DNA of 64,000 nucleotides from NCBI GenBank assembly GCA_948470475.1, contig OX419343.1:17339647-17403646 (forward strand), written 5' to 3'. Below, one piece after another: positions 54,829 to 64,000 of this stretch. Source of the stretch: Galaxea fascicularis (Eukaryota; Cnidaria; Anthozoa; Scleractinia; Euphylliidae). A program made the translations under genes and the position numbers. The notes under the pieces were generated by a model. That model saw nothing but the letters and a program-made list of their open reading frames with translations, was not told the DNA's origin and searched no databases. Position 1 is the first letter of the stretch. Each line of letters starts with the position of its first letter.

Positions 54829-57800
54829 ATGGCGGTAAGTGGGCCAAACGGACGATGAACGAGTCAATTGTTTGATGAGGTTACGCTTAGGAAGTATCTT
54901 ACTTCATTTTGCTAAAGGGATTATTTCGAACAGCGGGAATATCAGCTAATTTAGTTTAAATTACATCATCATTATCAACAAGAGAGCTTTGGGCCTTATG
55001 TTAAGCTTGTAAAGCTAAAATATGGCTTTGTTTGCCAAACAATGTGAAGTTGGAGATGACTTTTTTGGAACAGTTTCAAGTGATAACACATTAGTTCGGC
55101 TAGTGTACTGGTATTCGTACAATTTAAAGGAATATTTGTACTGATTGGAGCTAGACGTGATTATGCAAATTTCCCTAGATGGGAGTGGTTTGGAAAATTA
55201 AAAGTTCTGAAATTTCAGAATTTTTTGAACTTCTGATAAAATCACGAATCTCTTAATGACCCTTCAATAACCATACAAGATAAAATTACAGTCAAAGACT
55301 AAACCACTGATTTCCCACAGGAATCGATTGAAAATGTGCAATTACGTGGCTGCATGCAGCATTTTATATTGTAGTGACTCTTTCATAATTTACATATTGA
55401 CCTTTTGAGGAGCTCTCAAACCATCAGATCATTCCATACACATCAAAATTAGTGATTAGATCTCGCTACATTGCTTTCTGCAACTGCAACAACCCATTTG
55501 TATTGCATCTGTGTCCTCCATGTAAATTCAGATCAAGTTACCACAACTGCATAAGTAGCTGGTTACTGTTGACTCGGGGGTATTGTCATACAGTCATAAC
55601 TTATGTCGAGGACTTACCTTGCATAGGTTTGACCAGTGTACTGTGTCAGCATTGCTCACAGCCTTGATCTAAATTTCCCATTGACCAAGTTTACAGTTGC
55701 AAACAATTGGTAAACAGTTTGAACCCCGGATTCTTGTCATCGCTTGGTGAAGGCCAACTGGTTTGCCTCCTACCAGCTGGGTTTTTTTAACCTTGTTATG
55801 GTCATAAGAATCATGTCGTGTGTAATTTGATCAGCCCCACTGGCCTTTCTGCTATTAGTACTGCCGAGCGTAAATAAAGGTCATTTAAATTATTTTGTTG
55901 TTGTGGTATGTGAAACACTGAGTATAGTCATGAGTCAAAAAACTGCAATTGTACTCCCAGCATTTATTATACAGAAGGAAGCAAGAGGGTAAAGGTTGGA
56001 AACTACCATTTGTTTCATGAGTACACTTTCATGATTTCTGCTGACAAGAATTTTTGCTCACTTGCAAACTTTAAGACTTTTAATCAAGGAATTATTGTGT
56101 AATGATTTTAAGCTCTCATTTTTGTAATTGTTGAATTAGTGCATTTTCTTAATGTCCGCCATCCACACCAGACTGAGCATGTTATGGAACTCGATCTGCC
56201 TCTGTAATTCTTGCTCACCGTAAAAATACAGATTTTCATTTTTCTTTTCAGTAGTATATAGCTGTTGTGGTTCAAATTTTTCTTTGGTTTAAAAATTTCA
56301 AACCAGTTTAATTTTGACTTTTCTTTCTCTCCGATCATTACCATAATACGAGATGAAGGAAAAAATTGAACTGGTTTGAAAAATTTTAAACCAAAGAAAA
56401 ATTGAAACCACAACATTTCCACATCATAAAAACATTGCTGAATTTTTTTTGGTCATGGTAATTTTCAACTTGTAAGATCATAAGAGTATTGTACCAATAT
56501 TATTTCTTGTTTGTTACAGTCTGTAGCCTCAACTGTTGAGGAAACACCAAAGAAGAAGCCGAAATTCAAGAGGCGGCTGGAGTTCTCTGCTTCAGATTAC
56601 AAATCAAAAAAGAAGATTCGTTTTAAGGGTGATTTAATTATCCCTCTTACACCTCTAAATGTAAAGGATGCCTCTGATGGTCAAGAGCCATCTGTTGAAG
56701 AGGTAAACGAATTATCAAGAATCACATTACAAACTCTCCTGACTAATTTACTTGCATTATTTATTATAATGGCTGGAAAATTGAAATTCTCCTACTGAAT
56801 TTTTTTATTCCTTTGCATTTCTCTTTATTTGTTTGCCTTTTATATAACAATTGACTTGCCTCTTTGTTTAACCTCCCCCACCTTATTCAGAAACAAACAA
56901 CATTACAGTTCACAGGGGTACTTTAAACAGTGAATTTCCTGAATGGAGGGTACTAGTATGATTGAATGGCTTTGACTTGTACCTTCAGCACTGGTATACT
57001 CATAAGTTTTCATCATTTGTTCTTTTCAACCAAGGTATAAGGGGATTTTATTAAATTTTTAGCTCACTTTTGGAGGTGGGTGAATAGGGGTCAGCAAATC
57101 TGGTGATCCGTGCTATTTTTTAGGAAAATCCGCCAATCTGCAGATATTTTTTCATAAATCTGAATCCACAAGGTTGTTTTTTCTCTTGCAGTACTGTTAG
57201 AGAGGTAAGCACATTAGAACATCCTCATAACTGATGTTAAATGTTTATTAAATTTCAATTTTGAAATTTTAGCTTTTATTTTTTATCCTGTATAAATTGT
57301 TTTTTTTATTAAGAACAAGTGAGCAACACAAAGCAACAAATCTTCTCACAGAGCTCTCTAGTTGATTTGTTGCAAAAGAGTTGGATTTTTGATGGCACAA
57401 CCCTGTATTCTGACACTGAAGGCATCACCCTTCTGGTGAAGGAGGAAGGGGGGTGGGGAGGTTTGGGGGGCATGGCCCCCCAGAAAATTTTGAGAAATTG
57501 AAGTAGCTAAGACATGTTTTTCTTTAGTCTGAGAGGAAATGTGGCCCATCAAAAGTAGCTATTTAGACCTTGGAGAGCAATGACCAGAACTAGGTTGCAG
57601 TTGCTGATAAGTGGTTTTCGTTAAAACAAGGGTTGGTACTGGGCCCATTAAGCAGTTTTGTTTTCTATTCCACATTGGAGTTTCAAAAGTTTTCAAAAAT
57701 TATGTAGTAAAGTTATCAGCTAAAGAAACAAAATGGACTTCATTAGAGGTCAGAACACTATACCTACTTTTATGAGATTTTGAGTTCAAAATATGGTTTG

Positions 57801-60800
57801 TGAGCCCATTAAGTTACTGGGACTTTCAAGAAATGGACCCCTGATCTTCATTTTTTTGTATCATGTGAGCATGTGGAATAGTCAGTAAACCCACTGGCCA
57901 GTGTAAGGTTGCCTTTGAACGAGAATTTCCACTGTTGGAAAACGTTCGAAGCTGGTACAAATTGAACATGGAGTTCCAGAATGATGGTCCATAAAGTAGT
58001 TACTTTATGTAAGCAGCAATTTTCTATGTCAGAATGAACTGTTGAAATAAAAAACTTTAAGTGCATGAGAAATAATAGTTTCAGCGTGAGAGCATGAGAC
58101 TTGAGAACTCTTGTTCCATGATCCGTACTTCAAAACAAACAAAGTCCATAATCCATGCTGAAATATTGAAGAAATCCATGATCCACTAAGCTTTTAAAAT
58201 CCACCAATCCGTAAAATATTTCCTCAAGATCCGAAAACTGAGCAACGTTTTAAGCCAAATCTGTCAATCCGTGAACCTATTCACCCTGCGGTAACAGTGA
58301 AGGTGATGGTTGGATTCTGATCAAGTTTAATCCCAGGCTACTTGCCCATAATTGCTTACTTCAAGAATTAGTGTCAGCCTGAATTGGTGTACAAATAATT
58401 CAGAAGCACCCAGATCCCTGAGTCTTTTCCAAAGAGAGGACTTAATTACACAGTGTACAGTACTTCAAGCTATATGTTATTGTATTTTCCTTTAGAATGC
58501 ATCAGAGTTTGTTAATGGTCAGCTGATATTGGGCAGACTGAAGGGGTATGACTGGTGGCCTGGGATTATTGTCTCACACACAACTGCTGAGAAAGCTCCT
58601 CCATCTCCAAGTAACCATTGGATCAAGTGGTTTGGGGATAACAAATTTTCACTGGTTGGTATATAATTTTAGACTGATAATTTGTTCAAAATTGTTAGCA
58701 TAAAGTGTATACTAAAAATATATTTTGCAGGACCATATTATAAAATATGTCAGTGTTTCCAACAAAAGGAAAACTGAAAAATTAAACTTGTTGACTTATA
58801 AAAAACTTAGGAAAAACTGACTTAAAAGTTAACTACAGTATACAACATTAATTTATTATTATTGTTCGCATTGAGCATTGTTTAGTCCAGTACACTTAAA
58901 TACTTCAATTGCAATGCATGCATTAGCTATCATCACAGGTGAATTTCTTACTTCTGCCACTTTTGACTTTACTCAAAATTAATGCTCATTTTACATGTAT
59001 AGGTAAGCTACACAGCAGCTTCATTGTGTTTTCCCCCTTCAATTAATTGAAGAAAGTGAATTAAATTACATTAATCAGTGACACTGAATGTGTGTATTTT
59101 GTCAATGCATTGTATTCACTGTTGATGATAACTTTGCAGTAATGTTCCAAGATATCGACATAATAGGCCATATTCATATTCTCGGTATTGAACTGGATCT
59201 AGCATACAGTGGAGGCTCTTGCGGGGGAATACATTTACATATGAAAAGATTCCCCCGCAAGAGCCTCCACTTCATGCTAGATCCAGTTCAATACCAAGAA
59301 TACGAATATGGCCTATTGTAGTAACATAGTTTGCACTAGTCTCACTAATTTTAGAAAGATGTTTAGTTAAGCCAACCTTTCAGATATTGTTTTCCATCAT
59401 TCCAGCTGCCTGTTCAGTGTTTACGACCACTAACTAAACTAAAAGAAAGTCTTAACTTTGCAAAGATGAGAGGAATTTACAAAAGAGCTGTTGTTGATGT
59501 CTTGGAGGTAAGAGATGACAATATTATTATTATTATTATTCAAAGTTATTAGTATTGTTGCTCTTCTTGAATTTAAGTGAAAAGAAGCACATTACCATTC
59601 ATTTTTTGACTGCATGGCTACAAACATGCAAGTTAAAGTTATTAATTTAAAAAAAGGTAAGTTATTAACTGCTGGCATTGTTTTTGTTATGTCAACCTAA
59701 AAAGGAAATAGTTTTTAAACAATTAGATTGTAGAGGTGGCATCATTTTGCAGACTATTGTTTAACAGTCGAAAGAAACACAATGTCATTTGTTTTACTAT
59801 GAAGCCTCTTAAGAATTCTTGCACGGAAGGCTTTGGCCTGAGTTAATTGAGTAAAATGTTAAATTTAAAGATTTAAAACATGTTTAGAGAAGGCTTTCCT
59901 TAAATTCTGCAGGAAACATTTGGTCTGTACTGTGACTGCTTATTTGTGGTTGCAAGTTGCAATATCAACTTTTACAATTATTAATTGTAAAAGGTCTGAC
60001 TCATTTTTAAACACTCTCAATACGGAGCTTAAGCAACAATGATTATAACGGCAATGACAATGCCACAAAACAATGCGATTAATGAGCCAAAACAATACTC
60101 TGCATATGCATTTTGAATGATGGCAAGTTTTTCTTTTGTTTCTTTGCTTTAACGCTGTTCTCAGTAATTTAGTCCCTGGACAGCTAGCCAGCATTTTTCA
60201 CATTAAACAAATTGGAATAATTGCAAAAGAGTTACAAAAACGATAAGTTATATTTTGAAATGACATTCTTGTTGCCATCATCGTCGTCTGCTTGATCCAG
60301 TAACACAAACCTCAGCCCAACCTCATCCAGTGATGTTTTTTTTACTTATTTTATTGTTGAGATATCCTTTGTTTGGTATTTGAACCAACAGCCAGTCCAT
60401 GCTTGAAAACTTTACCTTTGCTTTGCATTGATTTATCACTGGGACCAAGCAAGGTATTGGTTCCTGCTGTCTTTTCTTTAAAGAGGGAACTTTGTATCTT
60501 TATTCATTAGGTTGCTGCAAGGAGGTGTGGAAAAGTGTTCACAAAAAATGCAAACAAACAGATGCCACAAACCAAGAGAAGCAGTAGAACAAGACAAGTA
60601 AAGACTGAAGCAGTGCAAACAGAGCAAGAAGATGAACTGCTGACTGAAAAAGAGAGAACAACCTTGATTTTGCAATGGGCAATGAATGGATTCAAACCAA
60701 GTGGCCCTAAAGGCTTTGCTCCAGCTGAAGGTATAGTACATCGCTATTTCATTTTCTCTGTACCTTGCTCCATTTTTGTCTATTTAGTTCATAGTCAGTC

Positions 60801-63480
60801 ACTAGAATGGGTATACATTAGACTGAGTACTCGCCTAGTAAGTATATTAGAATAATTGCAAGGACATTTTGTATTTGGCTATGCATGCATTAATTTGAGC
60901 AGTCATTGTCACAGGAACAAGCCACTTCTAGTATTTTTAGAAGATGTTTTTTTATTGTTGTGACCATCATCGACCCAATTACTTTCACTTTTTGCTTGGC
61001 TAAAGATGTAACATACCCCTAACATTTTACTTTCCAGTTTCATGCAATTTACAAAATTCTTAAATCCCATCTAACATACAACACATATGGGTCCAGTTAC
61101 TTAATAATTAAATAAATTCTATTTTCTTTGGAATTCACAGAAGATATGAGTCCTGGCTCAAATGTTGCTGTTAGTAGTGTTACGGAGGTGTTGTCTGACA
61201 GCACAGAACTCACTGCAGACCGCAAATCAAGGTTTGGAAAGCCAGTCACTGAACCAAACCTGGCAGAGAATATTAAAGGTAAAAAAACTCTGAAGGTTGT
61301 TAAGTGTTTTTGGTTGCTGACATTTTCCACCTGGAAATAGCTTGAAGTGCGTTTAAAAAAAATTTGTCTGTTTTATCTCACAGCTGACATTTGATTGGTA
61401 TGCTTAATATGTTTGTGTTATTTTGATTTAGAATATATCAAAATCATACTTTTGAGCTGTGCATAAAAGAAAAAAAGTTGCAGATTAATGTTTAAAGCAC
61501 AGTTCTTCAGCAGTTACGAAAAGAAATCCTGAAAAAAGCTTAGGCTTCACTGGAGGTGCCGAGCCCATGACCTCTGCAATACTCATGTGGTACTCTACCA
61601 ACTGAGCTAACAAGCCAACATAACTATATTTTAAAACTACATGTTTGTTATACAAAATGGGATAATAATTAAAGGTTTCCACAATTTATGTTACAAAATT
61701 GTAAATCTTGGAAGATTTTACATAAATTACACATTATTCTGGTATTAGAAATGTTTATGGAAAAAGAAATTAAATTTTGTGGGTAAAAAGGTGTTTTGTA
61801 AACTATTGAGAAAAGGGATGGAAACAAGAAATATACACAGAAAATATTGGGAAATATTTGGGATTGTTTTCTAATTTTAAAATGCACAGTCCAAAAAAGC
61901 TGGCTAGATGTTTGTTAAGGCGCCTTTTCATAATTCTTGTAGACATTAATCCTCGAATATTTTGCAGTGTTTTTTTTTTTCTATTTCTCCTGGTTGGTAT
62001 GAATTCTGAACTTTTGGTTCCTACAGTGTACCTTCTTTTTCCTGATCCTAAGTTCCCAACCCATCCCCATATGTATGTGCTTTAGTACATGTACAGGTGT
62101 AGGTGCTACATTTAATTTTCCATGGCTTAGTGACTGTGAGAGTTTCCTTTTTTCCTTTATCGTTGTTATTTCTTGATCTAGTGCTATTTCTTTTAAGCTC
62201 TATTTGATGACGTGGCTTCTGGAAAAAGAGACCTTGAGGGTATGTATGTGATCAGGTCTTTAAAGAATTGGAACATTTTGTTAAAATGCTGTAGTCATTA
62301 CAAATGCTACTGTATGAGTATTGCTACATACTGTAGTGTGAATGAGGGTAAATAATTATTGTTTGTTATGGTGAGAGTTGTTCTTGAAGACGTAATCAAC
62401 TTCTAGAGAAAGTAAAGTTTCACTTCAGGTGCTGTATTTCATTCTTTGTTTAGGTATCTGTCTAGCCTGTGGAGATCTCAGAGTTTGCAGCAAACACCCA
62501 TTGTTTAAGGGTGGCCTCTGTAAAGAATGCAAAGTATGTATTGCACTAGTTCCATCCTGTTTGACATCTGCTCTTTCCAAGTCTGATCGGTTTCCCAATG
62601 AAATGAATGAAGGCATTTGGGTTGCACCAGATCTACAATGATATTACCTAAAAAAAGTAAGATGTCAAGTTAAGAAAAAATTGAAGACAAAACTCCTAAA
62701 CTATAACAAGAAAGAAACAAAATAAAATTTGCAATTATTAAGAATTGCAATTTAATCCAATATTCCCTATTCAGTTTGAGAACAATAAAATAATGCTAAA
62801 AAAAATTAACTGGTAGAAATGCAAAATGAATGTCCATACACTTATTTGATAAAAAAACAGTGAGTACTTGAAAGGTTAGCTTAACTCTTGACTATTGAGT
62901 GACTTCTTTGCTTGAGCAGCAGAAAATAATATATTCTTGTTTTTCCACAGACCTCTTTCCTTGAAAATGTTTATCTGTATGATGAGGATGGCTCCCAGGT
63001 GAGAGAGTTTACAGATGCAGCTAGAAAGGGCAACCACAGTAGTTATTAGATTTCATTATCACTATTGAATTGTACACAGTCAAGCTGTGATTTGTGGGTG
63101 GTGGAAAGAGCAATTATTCCTATCACACCCAATTAACTTGTGCCTCCGGTGTCAGTTCGAGACAGGATACCATATCACAGGGATAAAATTCTCATCCTTG
63201 CTCAAGGTGTTTATTTTCACGTTTCTTGTTGCGCCAAAATCAACCATTCTAAATCTCAACTTAAACCAGACAAAGAAGGACCAAAATTAATATTCAGGTA
63301 ATGAAAATGGTAATTTTTTTTAGATAGTCTAGTTCACAACTAAACTGGACAAAATTGGACAAAACATGATTGTAACATGTTGTATTAAAGCTCTCTACAT
63401 TGATTTTGCGTCCAGATGTATTGCACTATCTGTGGTGATGGAAAGGAAGTTTTTATGTGTGATAACACCGGATGCTTCAG
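54829..63480 (+). CDS. DNMT3: DNMT3-type de novo DNA (cytosine-5) methyltransferase, 5' part
   Basis: Exons: 54829-54834, 56520-56702, 58496-58654, 59406-59507, 60511-60730, 61141-61278, 62198-62239, 62454-62533, 62951-62998, 63416-63480 (partial gene, 347 residues). Phases agree throughout. Exon 1 codes only Met-Ala. Exon 2 is lysine-rich. Exon 3 begins the PWWP domain: ILGRLKGYDWWPGIIVSH, then HWIKWFGDNKFS. Exon 5 has WAMNGFKPSGPKGFAPAE, almost the DNMT3A linker. Exons 7-10 start the ADD domain. The exon 3 donor is a weak GTTGGT, chosen because it keeps phase with exon 4. The catalytic MTase domain is beyond 64000. Role: sets new CpG methylation guided by histone marks. Identity is secure; the start is less so. 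Confidence 0.88.
55140..56265 (+). other. DNMT3 intron 1 content, including a LINE 3' tail
   Basis: 55740-55905 reads like a LINE 3' end: GATCAGCCCCACTGGCC, CTATTAGTACTGCCGAGCG, TAAATAAAGGTCATT, then a TTGTTGTTG microsatellite. The rest of the intron has no recognised feature. Confidence 0.4.
56266..56412. repeat. Fold-back MITE in DNMT3 intron 1
   Basis: Arms of about 45 bp: TTGTGGTTCAAATTTTTCTT, TGGTTTAAAAATTTCAAACC on the left, mirrored on the right as GGTTTGAAAAATTTTAAACCA and AAGAAAAATTGAAACCACAA (in pieces). About 60 bases of loop. Ends about 100 bp before exon 2. Confidence 0.65.
57073..58290. mobile_element. hAT-like non-autonomous element in DNMT3 intron 2
   Basis: The left part GGTGGGTGAATAGGGGTC and the right part (complement) CAGGGTGAATAGGTTCAC are inverted, as are the subterminal GTGATCCGTG / CACGGATTG and AAATCTG phrases. 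CAGGGTGAATAGG looks like a hAT end. Repeated AATCC(A/G)TGATCCA phrases occur near the ends. The body is shared with 37960-38350. No transposase; the exact borders and duplication are uncertain. Confidence 0.5.
59148..59325. repeat. Fold-back MITE ending ATGGCCTATTGTAG (copy 2)
   Basis: Arms GGTATTGAACTGGATCTAGC, then AGTGGAGGCTCTTGCGGGGG, mirrored on the right. The loop is TACATTTACATATGAAAAG. The right end ATATGGCCTATTGTAGT matches the end of the fold-back at 18056-18255. It lies in DNMT3 intron 3, about 80 bp before exon 4. Confidence 0.75.
61490..61616 (-). mobile_element. tRNA-derived SINE (minus strand)
   Basis: On the minus strand, 61616-61552 reads TTGTTAGCTCAGTTGGTAGA with a good pol III A box (TAGCTCAGTTGG) and a decayed B box (GGTCATGGGCTCGGCACC). 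An unpaired body containing CAGGATTTCTTTTCGTAAC follows. The degenerate B box and the extra body argue for a SINE over a working tRNA. Lies in DNMT3 intron 6. Confidence 0.55.
62198..63480 (+). CDS. DNMT3: DNMT3 ADD domain exons (7-10)
   Basis: Exon 7 (42 bp) codes LFDDVASGKRDLE. Exon 8 gives GICLACGDLRVCSKHPLF, then KGGLCKECK, with C286-x2-C289 and C306-x2-C309 forming the GATA-like finger. Exon 9 gives SFLENVYLYDEDGSQ; exon 10 gives MYCTICGDGKEVFMCDNTGCF, with C329-x2-C332 and C341-x4-C346 of the PHD finger (numbering from the Met at 54829). All zinc ligands present so far are intact. In the vertebrate proteins this domain reads unmethylated H3K4 and releases autoinhibition. The rest of the PHD lies right of the window. 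Confidence 0.88.
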
Positions 63481-64000
63481 GTACTAAAGTTACTTGGTAC
63501 TCAAACTACCCGGCTGAGAATTCGACGTTGACAACTTTAAACAACACCCAGGAGAAAGCATTCTTTCACGTAATTATTCTTCTTACAAAGAAGCGATTGT
63601 TAAGGGAATAAGTTGTTAACAGTCCAGAACGTTTCTTGAAGCGACAGTTGAAAAGACAAAAACTGGTTAACACTGGCATAATGGCAACCTTTGAGCTTGT
63701 TCAATTTTGTAATGCTCCGACGCAATTTTATTTAGTTTAACTGACGTAGACTTCTTCTGAGAGTGTTACAAATAGCCTATGTTGACCAACGCGTTGGTTG
63801 GATCGGATTCGTTACCATATCCATGTCGCCTGCAGTTCAGCAGCAGGTGATAGCGGTAATTTGCTCGAACCAAAAAATTTCGGCGGCAGTTACAAAAAGA
63901 ACATGCGAAGTCAGGCAGAGGCGAGGTGTAAGGTGGAGGAAATATTTTGAGAGCCACGTTTTCAGCCAAATCCTAAGCCCTTGAACAGTGTTACGTATTT
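63481..64000 (+). other. DNMT3 intron 10, incomplete
   Basis: Starts with the CTTCAG/GTACTA donor. No next exon (the rest of the ADD PHD finger, with its Cys-x-Cys motif) was found before the window edge. Short frames here are not convincing. Confidence 0.6.

Noticed and set aside
61552..61616. Functional tRNA gene on the minus strand
   Set aside because: The A box is good but the B box and T-arm are decayed and a SINE-like body follows.

Overview
This is a eukaryotic, AT-rich, intron-rich and heavily transposon-littered window. Two host genes are clear, both on the + strand: a PEA3/ETV1-4-5-type ETS transcription factor (seven coding exons, 27961-40114) and the 5' half of a DNMT3-type de novo DNA methyltransferase (ten coding exons, 54829-63480, running off the right edge). 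Their domain order, GT-AG introns, the cnidarian-looking repeats and the Polinton/Maverick, BEL/Pao and CR1/L2-like elements suggest a stony coral or a close hexacorallian relative. The taxon is an inference from family resemblance; no database was searched.

Layout. 1-20 kb is nested repeat. It holds a LINE reverse-transcriptase remnant cut by a piggyBac-type MITE at TTAA, several fold-back MITEs, and a decayed minus-strand BEL/Pao retrotransposon (about 7.14-15.76 kb). The BEL/Pao gag zinc knuckle is split by a 3.4-kb hAT-like element with an 8-bp target duplication, which itself carries a 2-kb tandem array and another fold-back. A broken C2H2 zinc-finger exon lies at 17.3 kb, downstream of a 127-130 bp block that also sits in the BEL leader. 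20.5-27.5 kb is mostly unannotatable intergenic DNA with one GATC-rich repeat patch. 27.5-40.1 kb is the PEA3 gene with a CCAAT/TATA-type promoter.

42144-52961 is an endogenous Polinton/Maverick (adintovirus-like, 10.8 kb) with AG...CT termini, inverted repeats and a near-perfect 6-bp target duplication (GAGTAA/GAATAA). It retains pieces of protein-primed PolB, integrase, adenain-type protease, capsid-like proteins, a parvoviral-type phospholipase A2 domain and several small proteins I cannot name. All are broken. PolB is interrupted by a 5'-truncated CR1/L2-like LINE, and its catalytic palm is deleted at a junction with the oppositely oriented integrase. The left terminal repeat folds back on itself and is about 86 bp longer than the right one.

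53-64 kb holds the DNMT3 promoter region and its exons. Exon 1 codes only two residues, followed by a basic N-terminus, the PWWP domain, a linker and the ADD zinc fingers; the catalytic domain lies beyond the window. Its introns carry a hAT-like element (related to a repeat in the large PEA3 intron), two fold-back MITEs, a LINE tail and a tRNA-derived SINE. The host genes do not form an operon-like unit; the Polinton sits in the intergenic gap between them.
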